Assembly (NCBI GenBank): GCA_032173965.1
Contig: CM063288.1
Coordinates: 12,876,501-12,940,500 of the forward strand
Reading direction: 5' to 3'
DNA length: 64,000 bases
Source of the DNA: Sitta carolinensis
Lineage: Eukaryota > Chordata > Aves > Passeriformes > Sittidae
Shown one piece after another: positions 51,531 through 62,800 of this stretch. Under the pieces are notes generated by a model. That model was not told the DNA's origin. It made no database searches and was given only the letters and a program-made list of their open reading frames with translations. Positions within the stretch are counted from its first letter, which is position 1; each line of letters begins with the position of its first letter. The position numbers and the translations under genes were made by a program.

Positions 51531-53666
51531 CATAGTTTCACTGGGGTTATTTAGATTATTTAAAAAGCCGTATGGGAGAATCTTAGTGATTACACTGGGG
51601 CTGGGATGATTCTTGTACAGAAGACCATTCACTCACGTCAGCAGAGATTTATTTCTCCATCCTTGGTGAAGTGAAATATCAGCTCCTGTTGATGAAATGC
51701 TTGCTGTGGAATCTATGGGCTTAGTTGTTGGATAGTCCTCTGATTAAAAAAAAATAGATATTGATGAAAGATGCTAGAGAGCAAATTAATGTTTTTTGCA
51801 CTTGATTAACTGCTTAATATTCCTAATGTGCTCAAAGTACTGGAAACACTTGGAGGGTAAACACAGAGACAACTCAGGACCTGAAAGTAAAAGTCAGTGA
51901 GGCCAGATTTTAATTAAATTTAAATTAAAAAGAGACAGGAAATTAAAGTATCTATCACATTTAAAAAATTAAAACATGTTCAGCTGCTAAAAAAAATCCA
52001 ACTCCATATAAAACTAATAGTGTAGCTTTAAAGAATCTATAGAGAATTTATTGTTACAGTGAAGGAGTTTTTTTGATCCTCTGGGGCCAAAAATCATTTG
52101 GTTCTTATGCTGATAAACGAATCAAGAACCATATAAACATGTAGCTTAAAATCTAAAGTAATTAAGAAAGTTAAATTCTTATGAGATTCCATAACTTTGC
52201 CCAAGAAACCTGTCAATATATGCAGGCAAGAAAATCAAAGTAAAACTGTTTTCACCATATTTGAAATCCAAGCATTGCTGGTAATACTGTATTGCATGTT
52301 CCTTGGGTAGAGGGGCATTATAATCCACATTTGCATGATCACTGGATCCATCAGTTACATTTGTGGATCCTGAATACTACTTTAGAAGGTGGTTAACAAG
52401 AAAAAAAGAAAAACAGGTGCATAAAGAAAATCTAATTTTTTTTTGTCAGCCCTGTGTAGAGAATCAATATATTATGTGCCATTTCAGTTACAAGTATTTC
52501 TTTATATTTTATTTTTGATATAAAGTTGTTTCAATCTTTTATGTTAACTGAAGTACTTTAAATATTTGCTCATGAACTCCAGGTTAAATTGAAATGGAAA
52601 CTATTTTTTAAATAAAAACTTGTGAGTTGTAAAGACTGAATATTAATCACAATAAAAAATGCCTCCCATTAAAATCCATTTACCTTAAATCTTTGGATAC
52701 TTATACCAAGATTCTTGTATATTTATGCTACAAATTAAAAAGATAATTAATGTGGACATTCTTAGTTCATTGAATTGTATGAAAGGATAGTCCTACAAAA
52801 TGACTGTATTCCCTATATAAGAGACTGAAAAAATTGATTCAATCAATTTCCTGTGTGTATCACAAAATGCTTCTGTTCAGAGGATTGACTCTACTGAAGA
52901 TTTAACTAATGTCCATACAGCTGGAATTCCTGTGCTGAGCCAGTCTGATTCCTTTGTATCACTTTGTTGTTGCTCCAAGGAAAATAACAATGCCTGTTGT
53001 AGACTTATGTGGGGGATATAGGTGTGGATGAATAAATTCATTTATGTGAGGTGCTTAGGTTTGTAATGAATATAGTACAATCAACTCAACCACCTAAATT
53101 TGAAAGTAGCCTCAGTAACTTTATGATTGATTTAGTTTCCTTGAACTCAAGGTCTATTAGAATTTTATTGTTCCAGTTTTCACTTGGGTTAATATCCTCT
53201 TGAAATGTATAATGAGATGGTGCATTTGTGCTATCAAAAATATATACTTAAATTCCAATTAATGAGGCACAGAAATAAGCAAATTATTTTTATATGTATT
53301 ACAGGAAGGATGAAAAGTGGACAGGAAGATCAGGAGAATGGCAAGTTATATATATTGCACATTAAAATTCCTGCCTGTTTTTTGCTTTTTTTTTTCTTAA
53401 TTCTGATTTTTGTTTTAAAATAAAATCAGTTCTGTACTGAGCCAATCAGTTTTCACTCTTAGCTATCCAGGAATTACTCTCCAACTTCATGATAAAATCA
53501 TCTTCATTACAGACTGCCTTCCTCCTGCTGGCAGTCATAACACACTGTGGCAATATCACAATTGTTATGGTTGAAGAAACACGATGCTGCTTTCAAGGAC
53601 ATAAAACTAAAATAATGGCCCCCTAGGCTGAAGTTTCTCACACTTGTTTTTTACCCTAAGGTGATG

Positions 53667-53668
<2 letters not shown>

Positions 53669-53706
<38 letters not shown>
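53669..53706 (-). repeat. Poly(T) tract, 38 bases (poly(A) on minus strand)
   Basis: The longest pure homopolymer in the window. It directly abuts the putative retrocopy 3' end and is read as its poly(A) tail. Such an uninterrupted tail suggests either recent origin or slippage expansion. Confidence 0.95.
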
Positions 53707-53707
<1 letters not shown>

Positions 53708-53735
53708 AAAGCTTCATAAAATCCAAGTTGGGCAT

Positions 53736-53741
53736 TTTATT
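53736..53741 (-). terminator. Polyadenylation signal AATAAA of the retrocopy
   Basis: TTTATT on the plus strand, AATAAA on the minus strand. Twenty-nine bases separate it from the start of the poly(A) run, within the usual range for a cleavage site. It is a relic if the unit is a retrocopy. Confidence 0.55.
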
Positions 53742-54495
53742 AGCTATCCAAACTTGAAACACAGAAGCAAGTATTTTTCCCAACTTACATCAGCAAAACA
53801 AACAAAAAAATTAAGTGCATTTTATATGTGTTTGAATGTGCATATGTATGCTTTTCCTTTGAAATTCTAAAGATATACCCAAAGTGCTTTCAAGAACATC
53901 AAAATATCTACATAAAAATCTTCTGATGATCCCTCACAAAGAATATAAAACTTCTATTCCTCTTTCTACGTATGCTATCAAAATCCAGAGAAACATCTGA
54001 ATACATTTTGTGGGATAGAAAGAACAACTAAAAGGATTTTCCTCTAAAACTCACTCCTCTCATTTTTGTTCCATTTATCTTTAAAGTAGCTCTGACCAGT
54101 TCTTATCATGCAAATATCTTTGTAATCCCAGACTTTCCACGTATTTCCAATTTTCTATATTCCTTGTGACTCTGCATTTATTGTTGCCAGATACCATCAG
54201 ATTTGTAGCAGAAGCTTGAGCAGTTATTTTTATTCAGATTCCAGCTTCTGGAGTCAAATGACTTATATAAGTAAGCCCAGTTTTAATTTGGACTGGATTT
54301 CTAGTCCCCATTAGTACCTTGTAAATATTGCTTTCCACAACAAAATAAACATAAGAAAGATTTCTCTTCATCTATCGAAAATTTGAAAATCACCTCAAAC
54401 TGCTGATCTTCTCCTTCAACTGCTAAATTTTTCATATTCTCAACAGGCTCTTTAATCTCAGAGGTTTTGGTCATGACCGTATTATTCAAAAACAT

Positions 54496-57400
54496 CAGTG
54501 CATGGAATTATAAACTATCTGAGATACTCATTATAAGGATACTCTTCATCCATAGTGTAGCCTGTACAAACCCTGGTTAGTGCTCTACTCTTTTGTCCAC
54601 TTATTGCTGCTTTACCATTGTAACATTCAGCAAAACAGAACTATAGAATTGCATCCCTCATCTTGCTGTTTACTGGAAATTAGGACCAGGATGTATCTTA
54701 AGAGAGAATGCTGGACAAAACAAAACTTCCCCAGAATGTCAAATGTCAGAATGAAGCATCCAAACTTAAGTTACGCAATACTTGCAAGAATAGTTGGTTT
54801 TAATGCAAAAAAGAATTGTTTAGTTTGTTTAAAGTGTTCTGGAGATATATAATCCTTTCCTGCCTTTATCTAATAAAAAGCACTTTTAAAAGCATAATCT
54901 GATGTTTCTGCTTTTGGTAGTTCAACACTTCAAAAATAAAAACAGAACAACATTGACTTGTCACAGAACTGTAAAATACTTTCCCTACAAGACATCCTGA
55001 CATTGGTTTATATATGTGTACTCAATAACTCCTAGCACACAGAATTCAGTGTCTGTAGAGATGTGACTTGCAAAAATACTACTCCGTAGAGCACTTAAAA
55101 GATGGTTTTGTACTTAAGGTTAACTGGGGAAATAATGTGACATTTACAGGGGTAATGCTGGGCTGTATCTTAATTGTGTTTGTCTTACCTTTTATTTCTG
55201 TTGCAACCAGGTATTTGTGTGACATTTTTATTTAAAGAGGAAAAACACAAGTTTTTTTTCCTCACAAGAAATTGTATTTGCTCTTTACACTGATTGCCAC
55301 TTTGTCCTTTAGGAAGAAAACAATGGCATTTGATTATGAGAGAAGTTACTCCACAGACTTCACGCAAATAATGGAAGTTAAAATTTGTGTCTTCAAGGAA
55401 GGGACTTTGAGTAGATGAAATTAAAACCATTGTAGCTTTCTTAAACTGTCTGCTTTTCTTGCAATCCAGAGAACTCCACTTGGCAAACCAGACTAAGCCC
55501 ATTACTGATTACACACTCATGCTAGTGTGAGCATTTAAGAGAGGAAACCAACATTTTTATTAATTATTCTGGGGAAGGGCTTGTGAGCAGCTGGAAAAAG
55601 AGGACAGAGGAAGAGTAGATTAGAGATCATATCAAAACCCTATGAGCCAGAATTTCAACCTGTGTAAATCAGATTCTCTTGGGGTGGGCAGAGCTCTGCT
55701 GTTTTTAAACTGAGATTCTTTCCCTCACCAGCAGTCTGAAATTCCATTCAAGAGGTCAAAAGAAGTTACACTTCCAACAACTTGTGCAGGGCTTAGGTCT
55801 TATAACACTTGTTACAGTGAATACTTTTCTCATGGTTAAGGAAATATCAAAACAGTCTGAGAAGATACAAAATTGTGTCTAGTGCTTTAAAGAGAACAAT
55901 TATTGATGATGATTTTCTTGCTGAAAACTGTGGCACAGTTGTTTATGGACTCACCACTGATGTCAGTCAAATGTTGTGTTGAATGTCACCCACTTCTCAG
56001 GGAATAAACAGGTCAATTTGCTCTTGTTATTTGCAAAATGGAAAATCACCGTGCTTGTGTTTAATGCAGTGGAAAAACAAGAGTTGAAAGAAGAAAAATT
56101 CCTCTAAGCTTTTGACATGACCAAAAGACGTTGACAAAATGTAGCATAGCCAAATAATTGGAACTCGAGCTCTAGAAATGTTGTATTTCTGCTTTATTTC
56201 TGCAGTGTCCTCACTTTCCCCCACCTGCATAAACACTGCCAGCAGGATTCTCCACTGCATTGCTTCAGTTTTCCTCCAACAGGTTTTGAAGATAAACCTG
56301 TAGTAAAGTAGTGAGTAATCAGCCCCAGAATCAGCAATGAGCCCTCAAACTACACAGCACCTTGTGAGTAGCATTGCCTTTCCTATGCCAAATTTTACCA
56401 TAGTTTGCAACACTTCTGTACTGTTCAGTCTTCATGTCTTTGGAGATGGTATGCTTTGTGGGAAAACCTGTTGTGAGGCAAAGCATCCTGCTGAAAACTA
56501 AATTAATTTTTGAACTCTTATTTCTGTGCAACTTTGCCAGTAACTTGGATGCACAGGTTCCTATGGGGACCTAATTACTGTTTTCTCTAAGTTGAGTAAC
56601 TTTCTGGTTAACCTAGCAAAGTCATGACTACTTCCAGGGATCCTCATTACTGAAAATTTTTTTTGTTGTTTTTCTAAATCTGATCTTTAGTACAGCTAAA
56701 TATTTATGATCAAGTGGCTTTAATGGAGAGATTGAACTACAGATAAAGATGGATTTATGGCAGATCTACTATCTGTTTGTCAATGGCACCCTTACTCAAT
56801 AAGAGTATAAAGTTCTCATAACAAGAATTCAGCTGTCATCCGTTTTTGGAGACAAAAACTGCAAACCTTTGCAATCTTTTTAATCCTCAGTAAGGGAAAG
56901 CTGGAGAGAAAATATTGGTTAGCTGAGAGTCTTTTTTTTCTCAAAATATCTTCTCTTCTTCCCTTAGGAAAAAGTACAGTCTAATTATCCAAGCAGTGAG
57001 TGAGAAGCATTGATAGAAAATGTTAAATTGTGCCATTTTCACATGTTTCTTGCAGTTCTTATTCCATAGGAGTGGTTTTTTTACAGACTGCTGTGAGGAC
57101 ATTCAGAAACAATTATGCACAATCTGAGAAAAGTTTTAGTCACATGAACTCCATCCCAAAATAATTACAAGACAGACTGAGGTCTATTTTTGAATGATAA
57201 ATTGACAAAACGCCTCAAAGGGTGTTTTCTATTTCTGGTTACTCATTCCTTCTGCACACAGTAAATCCAAGGAAAAAATTTTAAAAGAGATGATCGCATA
57301 AAACATGAAATCTGCTAAACCATTTAGTTTATATCTCTGAGAATCTTCTATACTGAAAAGGGGAGTTGCTAGTTCTGTCATTATTACTTCAATACTATAC

Positions 57401-59395
57401 AGCAGGATAAATGAAATGCCCCTTCTTCCCACTCCTTTACACACTTTGTGTACAGCTGACTGACATGTAGAGGTACTTCAAAATCAACTTGCACTTACCA
57501 GCATCATTAAACTTAAACGAATAGAAGTTGCTATCACCAGTGAATTCTCTTCTGAGTAAGAAGGGCTGTAAAATGTATTTCTTTGCCATCTTCCGACACT
57601 TTTCAGACTACGGTTGTTTATGTAAATCTCTGCAAATCAAGCAACAAAACATTTTCTTTGATAAAGTAATAATTTAAGCATCACTGGAGGTCAACTAAAG
57701 GATTCTTTGTACATTATTTGGCTTGGATTCAACCTCTAATGGTCGGTGCCAGACATTTTAATGGAACATTTTTGTTGGGCAGTATAACAAATCTTGCATT
57801 GCTCCCAACCCTACTCTCCATGTTGAAAGATCATAGCAGATCAAAACTTCAAGACTTAAAGAATCCCTCTTCTGGCTTGTTTTTGCAGCTCCCCATTTTG
57901 CCTGACTTACCATTATTGAAAAATTTCTCCCCAGTCTCCATTCACATTGACCTGGGAAGCTGCTGAAGGAGTGACAGACAAGTTCGGAACAGCAGATCAC
58001 AAAAGCAGGAAGAAAGACAGCAAATGAGCATGAAACTTTCCAGAGGCCAGCTCTGGTGAGGAACAGGCTGGTGAAGCAGAACAGAGAAAAGAAGTCACAT
58101 GTACAGTGGATGTTAATGATTCTGTTTCCTGCACAACATTTCTGGGTAGTGATTAATGAGGCCTTGGATCTGGAATGTAAAACTGGAATTTTAATATAAC
58201 AAGCATTTAAAAAGAAAGTGTGGATGAGAGGTTTGTCAGGGCTCTCACTACCTACAGTTATTGTGAATTTGAATCAAAGGGGCCTGTCCCACCCACAGGC
58301 TCCAGGCTCTCAAGGCCACTCTTCCTCACAGTGCAACCTACTTGGTTCAGTACAAAAGAGATACGAGAAATGTGCCTAGAAGTAAGATATTCCTTTCAAT
58401 ATTGCAATCTTTCCCTTCACAAAATCATAAAGTGCCACAGAATTCCTATTGAAAGAAGAAAACTAAAGCAACACCATGTGTTCTCTTCTTTATATGACCC
58501 TTGCCTGGTAAAGAGATGATCTCTATACAAAAAAAGAGAAGGGAAAGGGAGCGACTAAGATTTGGTGTGAAGAAACATCAGATTGTTCCCTAAGAATTAA
58601 ATAGTGCTATATCTTCTCAGACCTGTAAAACATGTCATCAAAGATCTTTTCAGTCTATTGCAAAAAGGGAAGCCTTCATTTTAAATCTGAACAAAGAACA
58701 GTAGGCAAACATTTAGCAAAGTTGATTTCTTGCATATATAGTACTTTAAAGTTCAAGAACATCATAGAGAAATATTTCACAGAAGGTATTTATTACTTCT
58801 AATCAATTTATCAATTTTGAAGATGAACATCTTATTGCAGTTTGAACATGTAATGTGTATAATAATTTGGGAAAAAAAGATTACTTATAAAGTATTCTCT
58901 ACCTACTTGAAAGTTTCTATATGAAAATTTGCTGGATATTTTGTTATCAATTACCAATTGCCTGGTATTGCAAACAGTGAGATGTTGCAGGTAAAAATGC
59001 TGAAAGTTTATGGACAATCCTTAACTGTTGTCTGAAATAACAAGCTGTTTAAATTTTAAAAATATGGAAATTTACAGGAAAGTTACTAATTATCTGGCAA
59101 TGCTTAGGCAACATCTTACCAAAATAAGGACAGGCTTTACTTTGCCACTGGTTGATAAGAAAGAAAAAACAAGCTCTTTCTCTGAAGTCTTTTTATTTCC
59201 TTATTTTGACGTCTATAAGAAATATTTAAGTTTTAAAAGACTATTTATGGAGCAGAGGATTTTAATAAAATTAGAGCATGAGCTATTTTGAAATATGATT
59301 TTACACGCTATTTTTAACCCTATTGATGCCGCAGGAAATAGCACCAAAATGAACAATTAAAACTTTGACTTCAAAAGTAATACAAGAATTTTCTC
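54496..59395. other. Unique AT-rich non-coding sequence
   Basis: The first 150-200 bases may still belong to the retrocopy. Beyond that no gene, RNA or transposon is recognised. Frames of 105 codons (55185-55502 minus), 99 codons (58220-58519 plus) and 90 codons (54580-54852 plus) lack domains and splice support. The 57720-58340 stretch is somewhat richer in GC but unclassified. Confidence 0.55.
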
Positions 59396-59872
59396 TTAAT
59401 ATGTTCCAAACCAATGACAAACTTGCTGCATTGGCAGTTGCATGTTCAAGACCTGATGATGCAAGTGATTCCACATCAAAGTCTCTGAGCCAGTTAGTTC
59501 ACAGTACTGACAACTAAATCGACCAACCTCCCTATAGACACAGAGAATTTTCCTTCCAAATCCAGGACCTTCAGTAGCTCCGAATGGCAGAGGATGAAAA
59601 CATCTGTGCACTTTGTGTCACCACCCTGTGTCAGACTTAGATTGACCCTGGCTGGCAGTTAAGCACCTGCTCAGCCAGGCAGCCTTTCACACCCCTTCAT
59701 TTATAGAGGAGAGAATGGATTTTATGATCTGTTGTTTTCTGTTGTCCTCAATAAAGCCAGACCTTTGGCTGGAGCTTTGGTGGAGCTGGATGTTGAAGTT
59801 CTTCAAGCTTTGTCCAGAACATTGTGGGCATTCATGAGTTCCTCCTTTTATAAAAGGAATTAACAGAGACAT
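59396..59872 (-). pseudogene. Possible zinc-finger gene relic, interrupted
   Basis: Two minus-strand frames carry finger-like spacing. The frame starting at 59872 has HECPQC, 12 residues, then H (Cys-x2-Cys-x12-His), with the last His replaced. The frame ending at 59396 has FSCQYC, 11 residues, then HLHH. They lie on the same strand but are separated by an LTR-like fragment (59629-59722) and differ in phase. In AT-rich translation one such pattern in the window is expected by chance, so two close together are only suggestive. If real, this is a dead C2H2 gene or retrocopy. Confidence 0.2.
59629..59722 (-). mobile_element. LTR terminal fragment, same family as 45228-45821
   Basis: GATTGACCCTGGCTGGCAGT, then TAAGCACCTGCTCAGCCAGG, then a C-rich piece and GAGGAGAGAATGGA follow the order of the antisense LTR end (compare 45228-45310). 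The remainder of the LTR is missing or too diverged. Orientation is antisense, so the LTR sense strand is minus. No inverted partner is seen nearby. Confidence 0.6.
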
Positions 59873-62800
59873 TCAGTTGTCCCCTGCCTTTGCTGAGACT
59901 ATATTATTCTTCTTTGGTCTGAAAACAAACTTCTCATTTAATAGTTTAGCCATAAAATTACTGTGCTTGGCTTTGTAATTTAAACAGTTAATTTCTATTC
60001 TGAACAACATGTTCAGTGAGATGTCGGAAATCAGTATTACATATAAAATTAACTTTGCCCATCTCTGTCAGCAATCACCCCTGGGTCAATAGAATTCACT
60101 AGGTCACTGTGCAACAGAAAGAAAATAATTCTACTTCTTTTTGACACTACAGGAGGAGTTCTAATCTCTAATCATTTGTGGATAAGATAGATATCTCTAC
60201 AGGTAGACATTAGGCCCTGCAAGCATTTTATTTAATCTATCTCTTGGTAATTAGCTAAAATTGTATTTAACAGCATATAAGAAGCTATCAAATCTGTATG
60301 TTCTAAGCTGTTAAGATATTTTCTCTTTACCTCTTCCCAAAACATTTCTCATCCAAACTATGCTTCTCAACATCAAATAAATAACATTGGGTCACTGACA
60401 ATACTGAATCACGATTCATTGATTCATGGAGATATTGATCATTTTCTGAAGCAAGGTATTCTCTTCCTGTGACATTTTGGTTTTTCTTGCAAGGTCTTTC
60501 ATTTATGTACTGATCAAAACCAACTTTTGTTTCCTTGTCAGAACAGTAAAAGGTGCTTCAGACATGATCTGTTGCTTACTTTATTTCTTGTATTGCCTCC
60601 TGTTATCTACAGTAGCCATTCCCAACTACACCATTAACTCTGTAACAAAATCACATACGTCAGTCTGTGGAAGATTCAAGTTTTCATTGGCACTTAGGGT
60701 GAAGTTTTCCCTTTCTCTTTTCTTTACATGACAATAACCTCATAGAAAAAGAGTGTATTGCCTGCATCTACTAAGTTTTAATAGCTGCAGTATATAGCAT
60801 ACAGGTGTTGGCATGTAAAAGGTTTGAGCAACATTTGATTTAAATTTGTTTATATGACAGATTACAAAGAGGAGCAATATTGGTCTAACAGGTTTGTTCT
60901 TTTATGGATCAAGTCAAGTGATACACAGAACACTTTTTTTTTTTTTTTTTTTTTAGCTAAATGTATCCAGTTATGTGTAACATATATGTATAACACCCAG
61001 AATATTGCAGTGGGAATACCAATGATAATAAGCAGACAGCACCCTATCCAAATCAAGTGGACTTTGAGATGACTCGTTTTCTTTTAGAATACAAATGATC
61101 TTGTCAAGAATAAGCAGAAGTAACCACAACAATGAAACACCTGCTATTTCTTTTTCACAGATGTAGCTGCGTATGAGCAGAGATACTTAAAGTAGTTGAA
61201 ATATTATATTAATCACTTTGTGGTTTCAAAAAATTAAACAGAACTAATAAAAGAAATAAGAAGGCACTAAAATTTGCACCCACTAGTGTAGTTCCAATGA
61301 GTCTTTTACCACTAGTACTCATGTTACTGTTTTCCTAAGGATGTTTATAAAATGTCATCTTTAAGCTTCGAATTGTCACAATGGTTCACAAGTCATTAAC
61401 ACTGCTTTCTCAGTTTCAGTAACTTTACAAGAGTATATCTGTTGTATATCAGATATCTGTTCAATTGCAAAGAATACATTCTTTATGATTCTAACTTAAA
61501 AGATGGCTTCTCTTATCTTTTCACATTAAGATACTAAAATTTTGGCTTCTCTTTTGAACCTACCACCATTACAATCTGGATAAACAATGATGACATTTAT
61601 GGATTCTTCAGTTCCTTACAGGATTATATGGGCTCTATTCAGTTCATAATGAACCAGTAATTTACATATATATCAGCATTCTGTAAATGGAATTATGATT
61701 CATTTAAAAGCCAAAAGTTTAGGCCCTCTGATTTTAGCTTTTTTTTTCTGTCATCATATGGCATGTGGCTTCTGAAACTTTTACATCTGAAGGCAAAATT
61801 CTGGTTCTGCCAAATCGAGTGGAACTTTATAACTGAAATGAGATTTCATCTTCTATCCCATTTGCCACTCATAAAACAGATGTATAAATACTTCCTAGCA
61901 GACATTTGTTTTTATTTTTTATTATAGGTGAATATACAGTACATAGGAGAAGATACCCCACTTATTTCTGTTTCTTCTAGGGTAAGTTAATGAAATAATT
62001 TCAAAATAATCATTAGTGGCTAGAAAACTTTTTCATAAAACCTTTAACCTTTTGAAATAAAGGCTTTTGTAATTATTATTACTAATCCTGATGGATTGCA
62101 GAGAGTTATGATAAAATAGTCTTTCATGTAGTATATCTTAATAAATATTTAGTTATAAGATATATTTCACACATAATTTTTCAAGTATCACTTCTATACC
62201 ATATCAAAATTATAATTTAACCATTCTCTGATCCTAAGGGATGTGTCTAGTTCCAAATGTACTACAACATCCAGAGAGGAGTGAGTGAGATATTCTTTCA
62301 AGGGTATAAAAACCAAAGAACCAAGTAGCAAGAGAGAGGGGGAGAAAGTGAAAGTTATCTAAATTACAAGGAGAGAAACTCTCAATATTGGAATTCAATG
62401 AGAATGCTACAGGTCAGTCTTGATGTGTTTACAAATCTCTTTGAGGGATTTTTCAGTCAATTTCCTAATCTTATACCCTTACTCTCTATAGTCCATGGAA
62501 AGTCGATCTAGGAGAGACTGGAAATCTGTCTATTTGCTTTCCAGGCAGCCTTTCTTTCTGTTTCCTTTCCTCAGCTCCTGTGCCCTTCCATGCCATCCCC
62601 CTTGAGGTGGAAGTGGCAGCAGATGCAGCTGCAAGGGTGAGAGTGGTGTGGTGAGAGAATGCTGTCCATTTATAGGAATCTGGATGGATTGTCTGATGTG
62701 ATTCCCCCGGTGTTTACCACCCACTGAGTCTCCTGTTGGAGGCAAAAGGTTATTTACTGGCATTTCTCTTTCCCTTCTATATATGTTGTTTCTCATAGAT

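Larger units (their letters stand above)
45822..53668. other. Unique AT-rich non-coding sequence
   Basis: No gene supported. Holds a long T-rich tract (48310-48394), a TG microsatellite (48873-48909), a compound AC/AG microsatellite (51460-51528) and a GC-richer patch (49560-49890). The 46890-47110 stretch is also slightly GC-richer with a 69-codon minus frame, unrecognised. Frames of 95 codons (48988-49275 minus) and 78 codons (50906-51142 minus) show no domain. Confidence 0.6.
53669..54495 (-). pseudogene. Probable processed retrocopy of an unidentified mRNA
   Basis: On the minus strand the sequence ends in a 38-base poly(A) (T run at 53669-53706). AATAAA (plus-strand TTTATT at 53736-53741) lies 29 bases before the tail, the normal spacing for a cleaved mRNA end. 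A 594-base stretch with the look of a 3' UTR precedes it, with two further AATAAA motifs (54177-54182, 54229-54234). Upstream is a 64-codon frame (54495 down to 54301) with a protein-like, acidic composition, including SEIKEPVENM and GEDQQFEVIFKFS; I do not recognise the source protein. The frame may continue in another phase upstream to about 54650, interrupted by stops, which fits a decayed coding region. No intron or target-site duplication was seen. Alternatives: a chance AATAAA near a poly(T) tract, or a decayed real terminal exon. The 5' limit is unknown. Confidence 0.45.

Noticed and set aside
55890..55960. C/D-box snoRNA-like arrangement (TGATGAT followed by CTGA)
   Set aside because: No terminal stem and the motifs are too common; no host gene context.
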